Positions 1 through 10,086 of a DNA stretch of 64,000 nt are shown one piece after another. Source of the stretch: Candidatus Nanopelagicales bacterium (GTDB lineage: Bacteria; Actinomycetota; Actinomycetes; S36-B12); contig JAPKAV010000006.1 of assembly GCA_028825115.1 (NCBI GenBank), forward strand, positions 1-64,000. Direction: 5' to 3'. Position 1 is the first letter of the stretch. Each line of letters begins with the position of its first letter. The notes below the pieces were generated by a model. It was not told where the DNA came from. It saw only the letters and a program-made list of their open reading frames with translations, and made no database searches. The position numbers and the translations under genes were made by a program.

Positions 1-811
1 GCCGCTCAACCACGGAAACAATTGATAATGCAGCGCCACCACGCGCATCACCGTCTAGCTTGGTGAGCACTACCGCGTCAAAGCCAACTTGGCGCTCAAA
101 TTCGCGGGCAGTATTTACAGCGTCTTGACCGATCATGGCGTCTACAACAAAAAGTACATTCTCTGGCTGGACAGCCTCTCGAACATGTGCGAGTTCGGTC
201 ATGAGATCGCTGTCGATCGCTAGTCGTCCGGCGGAGTCGACAATTACGACGTCATGCAGCTTGTCAACCGCAAATTTCTTGCCCGCCGTGGCGACTGCCA
301 CCGGGTCGCCTACGCCGTTGCCCGGTTCGGGTGCAAATGTTGGCACTCCGGCTCGCTCTCCCACTACCCGAAGTTGATCAACTGCGTTGGGTCGTTGCAA
401 GTCGGCTGCGACCAATACAGGTGTGTGGCCTTGCGATGCTAGGTGCTTTGCAAGCTTGCCCGCCAGTGTTGTCTTTCCTGCACCTTGAAGTCCGGTAAGA
501 AGAATCACTGTCGGGCCTTGTTTGGCAAAAACTAGTGAGCGCGTTTCTCCCCCGAGGATCGCTATAAGTTCCTCATTAACGATCTTAATTACCTGTTGAG
601 CAGGATTTAAGGCACCAGACACCTCTGCTGAAAGAGCGCGTTCCTTTATAACAGCGCAAAAGCCTTGAACGACCGAAAGGGCAACATCCGCTTCGAGCAA
701 TGCGGTTCGGATCTCTCGAACAGTTGCATCAATATCGGATTCACTGAGCCGACCCTTACCGCGCAACCCCTTAAATGTGGTCGCCAGCCGATCAGACAAC
801 GCTGCAAACAA
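1..811 (-). CDS. ffh: signal recognition particle protein Ffh (C-terminus beyond window edge)
   Basis: Reverse strand reads (TTG)FAALSDRLATTFKGLRGKGRL..., ending at the window edge with ...VVDAMIGQDAVNTAREFERQVGFDAVVLTKLDGDARGGAALS; TTG start preceded by AAAGGAGA. Not in the ORF track because of the TTG start. Confidence 0.93.
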   Translation of the reverse strand, partial: MFAALSDRLATTFKGLRGKGRLSESDIDATVREIRTALLEADVALSVVQGFCAVIKERALSAEVSGALNPAQQVIKIVNEELIAILGGETRSLVFAKQGPTVILLTGLQGAGKTTLAGKLAKHLASQGHTPVLVAADLQRPNAVDQLRVVGERAGVPTFAPEPGNGVGDPVAVATAGKKFAVDKLHDVVIVDSAGRLAIDSDLMTELAHVREAVQPENVLFVVDAMIGQDAVNTAREFERQVGFDAVVLTKLDGDARGGAALSIVSVVER

Positions 812-878
812 AACTGTCTCCTTTACCTCTGGTGCGACCTAGCCAAGCAAATCCTGAACCTAGGGTAGCGGTCGCTCC

Positions 879-1894
879 TCAGAGCAAGGGCTCGAGTTCT
901 CGCTCCAGCACCCTGACAAGTGATTCGGTGTCAGAAATGTCGAGTTCTCCCCCGTCCGCTCGTTTTATAAAAAAAGCATCGACCGTATCAACCCCCAGTG
1001 TCGAAATCTTTGCCCCCGTTACCGCGATCCCTTCTCGTGCGATGCAACTCGCAACCCGATACAGCAATGCAGGTGCATCATGGGCACGCACATCCAAAAC
1101 TACCTGTGATTCGGAAACACGATGAATTCTCACTTGGGCAGTGGCCAACGGGTCCACGGGCTTTCGCGACGCTGCTGACTGCGCCCGCCCAGACAGAGCG
1201 CTTTTTAAGTCGAATGTCCCGGCAAGAGTTCGGGTTAAATCGATGTAAAGCGCCTCGTGAGCGGGCGGTTCCCCAAAAAGTGGACGCACAAACAATTCTG
1301 AAATAGCACGTTCTCCAATCGTAGATACTTTTGCCGCACGGACCGCAAGTCGATTCATAGCAAGGACCCCCGCCACTATCGCGACCAACCCAATTTGATC
1401 GGGGGCACCCACTGTGACTCAATAGCCAAGTTCTTCACGAGTTGTTGCCAGGAACAACCCTTGGTGTTCTGCGGCCTTGGCTTGCACCTCAGACATCACC
1501 GCATCGCGGGCAATGTGCTCCTCGCCCGCCAAATGTGCTCTCACCCTGCGCGCGAGATCGTTCAGCAGACTTTCACGCCACTTTGACCTCAATGATGGTC
1601 CCGTAGCTCGGGAATCTGACAGGCTTAATGCTAAAAGCAATTCGAGGGTTCGCGTGTCTTTAACGGCAACCGCTACGCCCGAGATCACATCCGGGTCATC
1701 AAGATCGCGCTTGGTCGCAATGACAGGCAACAAAAGATGGTGCAAAACCAGCCGCTCGAGGACTTCGGTATCGTGAAGATCAAATCCGATGCGTGGCGCA
1801 ATTGTGCGAGTCATGCGTGCGCCAATTTTGCTGTTATCCCCTTGTTGACATTTTCCGATGTCATGTAACAGTGCGGCGACGAGAAGAAGGTCGG
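879..1894 (-). pseudogene. glnD: glnD remnant ([protein-PII] uridylyltransferase, C-terminal HD + ACT part), 5' truncated and interrupted by in-frame TGA at 1419-1421
   Basis: One frame reads ...GPDLLLVAALLHDIGKCQQGDNSKIGARMTRTIAPRIGF...TTREELGY*VTVGAPDQIGLVAIVAGVLAMNRLAVRAAKVSTIGERA...; HD motif and C-terminal ACT-like region typical of GlnD; ORFs 1419-1814 and 879-1412 are in the same frame, separated by one TGA. Confidence 0.85.
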
Positions 1895-2041
1895 GCCCAT
1901 CACCATCATGAGCATGTTCAAAACAGATTTGGAACGCACCATTCCGCCATAAAAGAAAGCCAGACCCGGGATCATAAGCTTCACCATCGCAGCGGCGGTT
2001 AACATCCAGGCGGTGTCACCTACGTTTAAAGCGGATTCCAT
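1895..2041 (-). pseudogene. amt: amt remnant (ammonium transporter N-terminus, ~49 codons) joined to glnD remnant
   Basis: MESALNVGDTAWMLTAAAMVKLMIPGLAFFYGGMVRSKSVLNMLMMVMG matches the conserved Amt N-terminus; then becomes an out-of-frame read-through of glnD sequence. SD GGAGGA retained upstream. Confidence 0.85.
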
Positions 2042-2200
2042 AGGAGTCCTCCAATCGAGTGCGAATTTTCCGGCACACTGCCGATCGCGTACCCCAATCT
2101 TGGAGCCAGCACATTGCAGAAAAGGAGATAAGACATTTCACTGATGTGAATGACTGCCCAGAATATGAACGTTGTATTGATTCAAGGATCGGGACCGCGG

Positions 2201-3397
2201 TCAGCTCAACAGAGCGGAAACAAATTCGTTCACATCAAATGGCGCGAGATCATCAGGGCCTTCGCCTAGGCCAACAAGCTTCACCGGCACTCCGAGCTCG
2301 CGTTGTACCGCCACGACTATCCCACCTTTTGCCGTTCCATCAAGTTTCGTTAGGACAATGCCCGTTACGTTAACAACCTCGCTGAAAACTTTGGCCTGAA
2401 CGAGTCCGTTTTGACCGGTTGTAGCATCAAGTACGAGCAGGACTTCATCAACCGGTGATTGCTTCTCGATAACCCGCTCCACTTTTCCAAGCTCATCCAT
2501 CAGCCCAGTTTTCGTGTGCAACCGGCCAGCCGTGTCGATGACGACCACATCTAATTGAGCTTGTGTGGCAACCGAACACGCTTCAAATGCCACGCTCGCT
2601 GGGTCTCCACCTTCGGGCCCACGCACGACTGCTGCACCGACGCGGTCACCCCAGGTTTGCAGTTGATCCGCTGCTGCAGCGCGGAACGTGTCTGCCGCCC
2701 CCATCAGAACCGTCTGACCTTGTGAAATGAGGACACGAGCCAATTTGCCTACCGTGGTCGTTTTTCCGGTTCCATTCACACCCACTACCAACACAACGGC
2801 AGGGCGATCACCATGATCCGTGTGCACACTGCGGTCAAAATTTGGGTTTAACAGGGTGACCAGTTCTTCCCGCAGAGCCAACCGGATGAAGTCTTCACTT
2901 AAGTCGTTCGCTTGGGCCAAACGCACTTTGAGCCCCGCGATGAGTTCGGCCGACGCAGCGACCCCAAGATCTGCACTGAGCAGCGTCGCTTCGATATCGT
3001 CCCACGTCTGCTGATCAAGGCTGCCACTGGTCAGTAATCCGAACAGAGAATTACTGAAAACATTATTTGAACGAGCTAGTCGCGACCGAAGCCGACCAAG
3101 TCGCCCAGCAGCAGGTTCGGGAACTTCGACTTCCCAAAGGGCTGGCGCAGTCTCCTCGGTGCCCGTTGAAGGGTCTGCATGGGTTTTTGGCACGCCAATT
3201 GTTTGGTCAGTGTGTTGTTCGGGCTCACCCAGTGCCGGACCGTCGTTCCCCGCCCTGGGTGGGTCGTCATTTCCCGATTGCGCTTTTAGCGTAGGAACAG
3301 ATTTTGCTTTGGACCGTGAAAAAGCAACCGCCCCGCCAATGATCAACCCCAGCAGAATTATTACCGCAACAATGACAATTGTTAATGCGTCCATCAA
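2201..3397 (-). CDS. ftsY: signal recognition particle receptor FtsY
   Basis: N-terminal TM + acidic region, VVGVNGTGKTTTVGKLA, DTFRAAAADQL, DTAGRLHTK, LTKLDGTAKGG motifs. Confidence 0.95.
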   Translation of the reverse strand: MMDALTIVIVAVIILLGLIIGGAVAFSRSKAKSVPTLKAQSGNDDPPRAGNDGPALGEPEQHTDQTIGVPKTHADPSTGTEETAPALWEVEVPEPAAGRLGRLRSRLARSNNVFSNSLFGLLTSGSLDQQTWDDIEATLLSADLGVAASAELIAGLKVRLAQANDLSEDFIRLALREELVTLLNPNFDRSVHTDHGDRPAVVLVVGVNGTGKTTTVGKLARVLISQGQTVLMGAADTFRAAAADQLQTWGDRVGAAVVRGPEGGDPASVAFEACSVATQAQLDVVVIDTAGRLHTKTGLMDELGKVERVIEKQSPVDEVLLVLDATTGQNGLVQAKVFSEVVNVTGIVLTKLDGTAKGGIVVAVQRELGVPVKLVGLGEGPDDLAPFDVNEFVSALLS

Positions 3398-6300
3398 GCG
3401 GGTTCTGCCTCACGTAATCGTTGCCCAATAATCTGGGTTACCCCGTCGCCGCGCATGGACACGCCGTATAAAGCATCTGCGATTTCCATTGTTCGCTTTT
3501 GATGAGTAATGACAATCAGTTGCGATGTTGAACGCAACTCTTCAATAATGTCGATCAGGCGACCCAAGTTCACGTCGTCGAGGGCAGCTTCGACTTCGTC
3601 TAAGACGTAGAACGGTGACGGTCGCGCCTTAAACAGCGCAACGAGGAATGCCACCGCCGTCAGGGAACGTTCACCACCAGAGAGCAGTGAGAGTCGCTTA
3701 ATCTTTTTACCCGGTGGGCGAGCCTCAACGTCCACTCCAGTCGTCAACATGTTGTCGGGATCTGTCAAAACGAGTCGACCCTCGCCTCCAGGGAATAGCC
3801 GGGAAAACACCCCCTCAAATTCTCGCGCAATTTCGGTGTACGCCTCCGTAAATACGCGTTCAACTCGCGCATCGACTTCTTTGACAATGTCGAGTAAGCC
3901 ATCACGTGTTTTCTTGAGGTCTTCGAGCTGTTCAGTGAGGAACAGCTGCCGTTCCTCCATGGCCGAATACTCCTCAAGAGCCAACGGATTGACTTTGCCC
4001 AGGAGTGCTAGCTGCTTTTCTGCAACGCGCAAACGCTTTTCCTGATCCTCCCGGACAAATGGATACGGCTCCGGCAAAGCGGCGTCGGGGTCTATTTCGT
4101 CTCCTGGTGCAGCCGGGCTTGGTGGAACGAGTTGCTCAGGTCCGTATTCGGCAAGGAGTTCATCTGAAGCGAATCCGAAATCTTCTAAAGCTTTCGTCTC
4201 AAGTGATTCGATCCGCATGCGCTGCTCGGCCCGTGCCACTTCGTCGCGGTGCACAGTGTCCTTCAAGTTTTCTAGCACGTCGACCAAAGTACGAACTTCA
4301 GCGCGGACGAAAACTAGCTCCGTGTCACGTTCTTTTTTCAGCGCCTCACCTTGACTGCGCGACCTCTGCGCAATACCCACGGAAGTTTCGTTGTAGGTGA
4401 GCGCTACTCGCGCACCGGCTAACAATGCTTGGGCCACAATCAAAGACGTTGCGCGGCGTTCGCGGCGTTCTAATGCTGCAATTCGAGCGCTTCGCTCACT
4501 TTGAGCATCTCGCTCTAGTGCGGCAGCGCGCTCCCCAATGGCCCTGACTCGCTCTTCGGCGGTACGGACCGCAAGACGGGAATCAACCACATTGCTTCGC
4601 GCTTGGGTCAGTTCACGCTCACATGCCTCTCTTCGATCCTCACCGATGGCAGGGACGTGCTGTTGTTGCAATGTGTCCAATTGCGCAATGTGGGTGGCCA
4701 GCAATTCTCGATCACGCGCGTCCGCCGCCTGGGTGCTGAGCATCGCGGATTCAAGCCGCTCCGCCTCGGCGAGGGCATTTCGAGAAAGTTGACCGAGAGC
4801 GCCTAGCTTTTCGGCGATCGCTGCCAGCTCGGCATCTGATTCATGTAGGAGAGTCAACGCTGATTCAACGCGGTGGGCCGCAGCCTCTTGCTCATTTTTT
4901 GTGGCAGCCAAATCGAATATCACCCGTTGTAATTCTTGCTCAGTCTGAGCAAGAGCGGTTTCGCATTCATCAAATGCTGCCTGAACCTCAAGCAAACTAG
5001 GACTACTTGAGGAACCACCCTCAATCACACCCGCGTCAATTGAGTCACCTTGGCGGCTCACTAGGGAGACCCCCAGATTTCTCCTCGCACTCTCACGCAT
5101 TTCTTCCAGCGAGTCAACCACGACGAAGCGATTAAGCAGTGCGTGTACTTGCGAGGACACCATCGGATCAACCCGAAAACAGTCCACAAGCCAACGGCCT
5201 GCGGGTGCTTGCCGATCATGTTGCATAGGGGGTGCGGGAAACTCGGCGACCAGAACATTTGATCTGCCCGCCTGTTCAGTCTTCAAAAAGACCAGCGCGT
5301 CCATGGCCAAATCAACATTGGAAACAACTACCGCCGATGAAAGATTTCCCAGCGCACTAGCAACTGCCGCTTCATAGCCGTGTTCGACCTGAATCAACGC
5401 ACTCAACGTACCAATATACCCGTCGAGCCCGGAGTCGACCAGGGCCGCCGACCCGTCTTTGCGCTCAAGTCCCAGGGCCAAAGCGTCACGACGAGCGATG
5501 CCAGCAGCCTTCTCTCGATCGAGCTTGGCCTCCTGAGCCAATAACTCGCGAAGTTTAGTGTCTACACCTGCGAGAATCTCCTGTGACGCCTCGTGCTCAG
5601 AGTCCAAGCCTTCCTCACCTGCTCCGTGGGAGATCACAGACACCTCCACCTGCTGGAATTGCGCTTGTGCTTGTTGACTGCGCTCCTGCGCCTCGCCAAT
5701 CTGGGAATTCAGTCGCGTGAGTTCTGATTCCCTGGTCTCTAGCCGGGCACCAACGTTGTCCCGTGCGGCCTTGACATCGTCCTTTTTCTTGACGTGAGCA
5801 ACCCGCGCACTCTCAATTTCAGCGACGCGTGATACTTCCTGGCTTAGCGCGCGTTCAGCACCCTGCTCGGCGATCTCTGCCTGCGATAGCGCCTGACCTA
5901 ACGCCTCAACTTTGCGGGTAAGTTCGAACTCTTGGCTTCGCAGGGACCGCGCTTCGGCTTCGAGTACTTCTGGTTCACGACCTGACTTTTCCTCTTCCGG
6001 TTCCGGAGCAAGGTTTCGCACCTTCTCAACACCGAGTTGGACTAGACCAAGATAACGCTCGCGCAGGCTGCTCAGAGCGAACCAGGTTTCCTGGTCCTTG
6101 ATCAGTTCGGGTCCTAACTCTCTCTCAAGTTCCTCGGCATTGTTTTCTCGCTCGCGCAGGGCCGCAATCTTTGACTCGACTTCACCTTGTCTTTCACGCA
6201 AGGCGCTTTCATCTGCCACTTCGGCTTCCAATGCAACCCGCAGTTCAGAAAGGTCATTCGCCATGAGTCGCAGCCGCGAATCGCGCACATCGCTTTGGAT

Positions 6301-6951
6301 CACCGTGGCACGACGAGCGACCTCTGCCTGACGTCCCAATGGTTTGAGAGCTCGACGCAATTCAGCGGTGAGATCGTTTAGACGAGTGAGGTTCGCCTGC
6401 ATCGAGTCGAGTTTGCGAAGGGCTTTTTCTTTTCGCTTGCGATGCTTGAGGACACCTGCAGCTTCTTCGATGAATCCTCGGCGATCCTCAGGGGTCGCCT
6501 TCAAAATCGAATCAAGTTGCCCTTGGCCGACAATTACATGCATCTCCCGACCGATACCTGAGTCGCTGAGCAACTCTTGGACGTCGAGTAAGCGGCACTG
6601 CTCACCGTTGATCGCGTATTCGGATCCACCATTTCGAAATAATGTTCGCGAGATGGTGACTTCAGAGAACTCAATGGGAAGCGCTCCATCTGAGTTGTCG
6701 ATAGTGACAGCAACCTCTGCCCGACCTAGTGGGGCCCGACCCGAAGTTCCCGAAAAAATAACGTCTTCCATTTTGCCGCCGCGTAGCGACTTTGCACCCT
6801 GTTCGCCCATGACCCAAGCGAGTGCATCAACAACATTGGATTTACCCGAGCCATTGGGTCCGACGACGCAGGTGACTCCAGGCTCAAATTGAAGTGTAGT
6901 TGCCGATGCAAAAGACTTGAAGCCTTTGAGGGTAAGGGATTTAAGATGCAC
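3394..6951 (-). CDS. smc: chromosome segregation protein SMC
   Basis: 1185 aa; N-term FKSFASATTLQFEPGVTCVVGPNGSGKSNVVDAL, coiled coils, hinge, C-term LSGGERSLTAVAFLVALF...FYVLDEVEAALDD. Confidence 0.97.
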   Translation of the reverse strand: MHLKSLTLKGFKSFASATTLQFEPGVTCVVGPNGSGKSNVVDALAWVMGEQGAKSLRGGKMEDVIFSGTSGRAPLGRAEVAVTIDNSDGALPIEFSEVTISRTLFRNGGSEYAINGEQCRLLDVQELLSDSGIGREMHVIVGQGQLDSILKATPEDRRGFIEEAAGVLKHRKRKEKALRKLDSMQANLTRLNDLTAELRRALKPLGRQAEVARRATVIQSDVRDSRLRLMANDLSELRVALEAEVADESALRERQGEVESKIAALRERENNAEELERELGPELIKDQETWFALSSLRERYLGLVQLGVEKVRNLAPEPEEEKSGREPEVLEAEARSLRSQEFELTRKVEALGQALSQAEIAEQGAERALSQEVSRVAEIESARVAHVKKKDDVKAARDNVGARLETRESELTRLNSQIGEAQERSQQAQAQFQQVEVSVISHGAGEEGLDSEHEASQEILAGVDTKLRELLAQEAKLDREKAAGIARRDALALGLERKDGSAALVDSGLDGYIGTLSALIQVEHGYEAAVASALGNLSSAVVVSNVDLAMDALVFLKTEQAGRSNVLVAEFPAPPMQHDRQAPAGRWLVDCFRVDPMVSSQVHALLNRFVVVDSLEEMRESARRNLGVSLVSRQGDSIDAGVIEGGSSSSPSLLEVQAAFDECETALAQTEQELQRVIFDLAATKNEQEAAAHRVESALTLLHESDAELAAIAEKLGALGQLSRNALAEAERLESAMLSTQAADARDRELLATHIAQLDTLQQQHVPAIGEDRREACERELTQARSNVVDSRLAVRTAEERVRAIGERAAALERDAQSERSARIAALERRERRATSLIVAQALLAGARVALTYNETSVGIAQRSRSQGEALKKERDTELVFVRAEVRTLVDVLENLKDTVHRDEVARAEQRMRIESLETKALEDFGFASDELLAEYGPEQLVPPSPAAPGDEIDPDAALPEPYPFVREDQEKRLRVAEKQLALLGKVNPLALEEYSAMEERQLFLTEQLEDLKKTRDGLLDIVKEVDARVERVFTEAYTEIAREFEGVFSRLFPGGEGRLVLTDPDNMLTTGVDVEARPPGKKIKRLSLLSGGERSLTAVAFLVALFKARPSPFYVLDEVEAALDDVNLGRLIDIIEELRSTSQLIVITHQKRTMEIADALYGVSMRGDGVTQIIGQRLREAEPA

Positions 6952-7053
6952 GGCGCGGTTTTCATCCTGTCAATCTGACACCTGCCCGGATCGCTCTGGG
7001 CCGATGCACAAGGTTATTTATCGTGCCTCACCCTATCGGTGTGCAACCTGAAA

Positions 7054-7902
7054 TTACGGCAGCGACCACGGAGGCTGACAGGTTGAACAGTGAAAGCTCG
7101 ACCGATTCATGAACTTACTGCGAATAATTGGATCACCGCATCGATCACAGGGGTGCCCCTCGCGCCCATAAACTGCTAAAGATCGCGAAAAATAGCCCGA
7201 CTCTCCATTGACATTGACATACAACGCATCAAAACTCGTACCGCCGGCAACAAGTGCCTCGCTCATCACGCCAGTAACAGTGGTAACAATTTCTACTGCC
7301 GTGCTGCGATCTAGGTGATTGCACGGGGTTCTGCCATCAAGGCCCACCCGCCAGAGACACTCATCCGCGTAAATATTGCCAATGCCAGAAATCAGATGCT
7401 GGTCCAGTAATCCCTTCTTGACCTCAATTGAACGCTTTGTGAGCATTTCTGCAAATGCGTCCACATCAAAAAGTGGGTCAAATGGATCTCTGGCGATCCG
7501 CGAAACCGCCACAGGTAGTCCGTCTTGGTCGCGATCACAGATCTGCATTCCCCCGAACGTCCGTTGATCCAGGAATTCGAAATAGCGCGGCGGCTCCCCT
7601 GCTCGAGTTACGGTCCAATCGACCCGAACATGTGGATGTCCTGAGGGGGAATCGTTGATTCGAATCTGCCCACTCATGCCAAGGTGGACCATGAGGACAA
7701 AGGGCCGATCCAGTTCAAGCCACATGTATTTACCTCGGCGACACACGCTCTCGATTACAGCGCCGTCAAGTTGAACGGCTAAGTCCCCTACATTGCGGCG
7801 AGTGGCCCGCTCGTGATGAACACCGACCTTCCTAATGGTGGTACCGACTACCATCGAGGCTAGGCCTGACCGAACTACCTCAACTTCAGGAAGTTCTGGC
7901 AT
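7054..7902 (-). CDS. mutM: formamidopyrimidine-DNA glycosylase
   Basis: MPELPEVEVVRSGL N-terminus, C-terminal zinc finger CDRCGDPIIRSKFMNRSSFHCSTCQ. Confidence 0.97.
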   Translation of the reverse strand: MPELPEVEVVRSGLASMVVGTTIRKVGVHHERATRRNVGDLAVQLDGAVIESVCRRGKYMWLELDRPFVLMVHLGMSGQIRINDSPSGHPHVRVDWTVTRAGEPPRYFEFLDQRTFGGMQICDRDQDGLPVAVSRIARDPFDPLFDVDAFAEMLTKRSIEVKKGLLDQHLISGIGNIYADECLWRVGLDGRTPCNHLDRSTAVEIVTTVTGVMSEALVAGGTSFDALYVNVNGESGYFSRSLAVYGREGHPCDRCGDPIIRSKFMNRSSFHCSTCQPPWSLP

Positions 7903-8617
7903 CGGGGAATCTGTTGATTAATTGGCCATAGGCTTGTTCTGCCGCAAGTTGCTCGGCCGCCTTCTTTGATCTGCCTACACCTAACCCGAGATCCTCCCCC
8001 GCGATCTGGGCGCGCGCTACAAACTCTTTTGCGTGATCTGGGCCCGAGTCACTGATGTCATAGTGCGGCAAAGGCAGTTCTAGTGCACCGCAGACCTCCT
8101 GCAGTGAAGTTTTCCAATCTAAGCCAGCGCCAAGTTCTGACGCAGCCATGATCATGGGGTCGAAAATACGATGGATGAATTCGGCAGCCAGGTTGATCCC
8201 ACCGGATAAATAGATCGCACCGATCACCGCCTCCAGAGAGTCGGCCAGAATTGACGTTTTTTCGTTGCCCCCCGAAGTGACTTCTCCCCGACCTAGGCGC
8301 AGGTACTCGCCGAGCCCAAGGCTCCTTGCTACGTCCGCGAGCGCCTGAGCATTAACTACCGAAGCCCGCATGCGGGCCAATGACCCTTCGGTGAGTTGAG
8401 GAAATTCACGGTAAAGAAAGTCCGTAACAACTACCCCCAGTACTGAGTCTCCCAGAAACTCAAGCCTTTCATTTGTAGGGATGCTCCCGTTTTCGTAGGA
8501 AAACGAGCGATGAATCAAGGCGAGTTCGAGAAGTTCTCGGTCACATTCACATTCAAGAACTGCCATGAGCGAGACAACGGGGTCCGCAGTCGACGGGTTC
8601 AGGCGTGGGTCCATCAC
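7886..8617 (-). CDS. rnc: ribonuclease III
   Basis: NERLEFLGDSVLG signature, dsRBD at C-terminus. Confidence 0.96.
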   Translation of the reverse strand: MMDPRLNPSTADPVVSLMAVLECECDRELLELALIHRSFSYENGSIPTNERLEFLGDSVLGVVVTDFLYREFPQLTEGSLARMRASVVNAQALADVARSLGLGEYLRLGRGEVTSGGNEKTSILADSLEAVIGAIYLSGGINLAAEFIHRIFDPMIMAASELGAGLDWKTSLQEVCGALELPLPHYDISDSGPDHAKEFVARAQIAGEDLGLGVGRSKKAAEQLAAEQAYGQLINRFPDARTS

Positions 8618-8658
8618 AACAGGATAATGTCAGCTGAAGTCAGATGTGGGAAATGTGA

Positions 8659-8832
8659 CTAAACGTCTAGGACGCGACGCTTTGCATATGTTCCGCACAT
8701 GGGGCACGCCGTGTGAGCAAGTCGTTTTTCCTTGCAGCGGGTGCAAATCACCAGAGTTGGCGCTACAGCTTTCCACTGTGACCGTCGATGACGGGTGTTT
8801 GATCGCGACATCTTCCGCTTGGGAACTGGCAC
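8659..8832 (-). CDS. rpmF: 50S ribosomal protein L32 (GTG start, [18 protein letters not shown]...)
   Basis: [21 protein letters not shown] and CxxC...CxxC zinc motif; SD GAGGA before GTG at 8832; ORF track start 8847 is likely too long. Confidence 0.93.
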   Translation of the reverse strand: MPVPKRKMSRSNTRHRRSQWKAVAPTLVICTRCKEKRLAHTACPMCGTYAKRRVLDV

Positions 8833-8936
8833 TGGATCCTCTTTCACGTAGTGACTGAGCTACTGGCTTATTTAGTAGCTGAGCTAGTTGCTGGCGCTGT
8901 TCTGCGCCCGTGAGTATTGCACTAGAGCCATGTGCA

Positions 8937-9524
8937 CTACTTCAAGGGGTCATTCTTGGTTAATTCCAGGAGCCCTTCCAAGGCCGCCCACCTGTGATCG
9001 GTAGTGGCATGGTCATGGGATGCACCCTCAAGTTTATCTCCACATTGTGGGCAAATCCCCAGACAGTCTGGGCGGCACAGTGGGGAAAGAGGCAGATCTA
9101 GAACAATTGCATCGCGCACCGAGTCGAGCAGATCGACTGCGTCCTCATGCACATAGAAGAAAGTCAATTCCTCTGAGGCATCTTCAAAGGCTTGTACAAC
9201 CCGCCCGCGCGAGTCTGTTTCTTCATAGAGAAAAAGCTCGGTGACTCGGGAGTGATCAGTCCACATGATGGGCTCGAGGCAACGAGCGCACTCAGCTTCC
9301 ACCTCAAAGTCGAAGTCAAGGTTTACCAGCACTCCATCAAGAACAGATTCAATCCTGATCTGCGCAGGCATTTTACTGGCGGGCGCTACTTTCGCCATGC
9401 CCACTTCAAGTTCTGGGGGAGCTACAAACTCCAGATCTGCTTCCCACATATTCCCCGGCCTTCGCGGCAGGTGTGTGAGGGACACGCGAAACGAGCCAGG
9501 TTCGATGCCACCCCCTACGGTCAT
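8937..9524 (-). CDS. DUF177 / YceD family protein
   Basis: CPQCGDKLE motif near the C-terminus, directly upstream of rpmF (typical linkage). Confidence 0.88.
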   Translation of the reverse strand: MTVGGGIEPGSFRVSLTHLPRRPGNMWEADLEFVAPPELEVGMAKVAPASKMPAQIRIESVLDGVLVNLDFDFEVEAECARCLEPIMWTDHSRVTELFLYEETDSRGRVVQAFEDASEELTFFYVHEDAVDLLDSVRDAIVLDLPLSPLCRPDCLGICPQCGDKLEGASHDHATTDHRWAALEGLLELTKNDPLK

Positions 9525-9532
9525 GAGGCTCT

Positions 9533-10054
9533 CTAATCCGTTCGAGCGTCAAAAAAATCGGACGGTTGCGATCCTTCTGGAGCCAATTCCTGATACATCT
9601 GACTCCGCAAACGCTCGCGGCCTCGATCGACGGTTTGCAACGTCTTTTGCAAAGTGATTTCAAAAGTCGCCAATTTGGAATCTATGTAGTCGTCGGTCTC
9701 GGCCCGCATTTGCTGGGTTTGCCCGGTCGCTTCATCGCGCACAGCATTTGCCTCTTCCACCGCCGCGAGGTACACCTCGTGCTCGGATACCAACGTATCG
9801 GCTGCCACTCGAGCTTGGGCAAGAATTCGGTCTGCTTCCCGTCTGCCGTCTTGAACAACCGCCTCCCGGTCAGCGAGTAGTTCGTCAGCGCGGTAAACGG
9901 ACTCCGGCATAAGCTGCCGGATTTCCTCAATAACGTCGAGCACTTGCGAACGATTCAGAATGCATGACGCCGACAAAGGCATCGCTTTTGCCTCTTCCAC
10001 CAAAACGGTGAGTTCATCGAGTCTTTCCTGAACGTCCACACTTGCTCCTGACAT
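9533..10054 (-). CDS. coiled-coil actinobacterial protein (DivIVA/ATP-synthase b-like)
   Basis: Heptad-rich, RADELLADREAVVQDGRREADRILAQARVAADTLVSEHEVY; located between coaD and DUF177. Confidence 0.7.
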   Translation of the reverse strand: MSGASVDVQERLDELTVLVEEAKAMPLSASCILNRSQVLDVIEEIRQLMPESVYRADELLADREAVVQDGRREADRILAQARVAADTLVSEHEVYLAAVEEANAVRDEATGQTQQMRAETDDYIDSKLATFEITLQKTLQTVDRGRERLRSQMYQELAPEGSQPSDFFDARTD

Positions 10055-10086
10055 TTGAGAACCTTACTGAAGTGTACTTCTCGAGC

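Noticed and set aside
879-1814. UGA as selenocysteine/recoded codon in the glnD frame
   Set aside because: No SECIS-like hairpin or Sec-family context; UGA is a normal stop in other genes here; the upstream deletion already disables the gene.
1811-2041. Intact small Amt-like peptide gene as an independent functional ORF
   Set aside because: The 3' third is out-of-frame glnD sequence; better explained as a deletion junction, though it could be translated.
6344-6892. Plus-strand 182-aa ORF and other plus-strand ORFs over 3394-6951
   Set aside because: All antisense to smc, no recognisable motifs.
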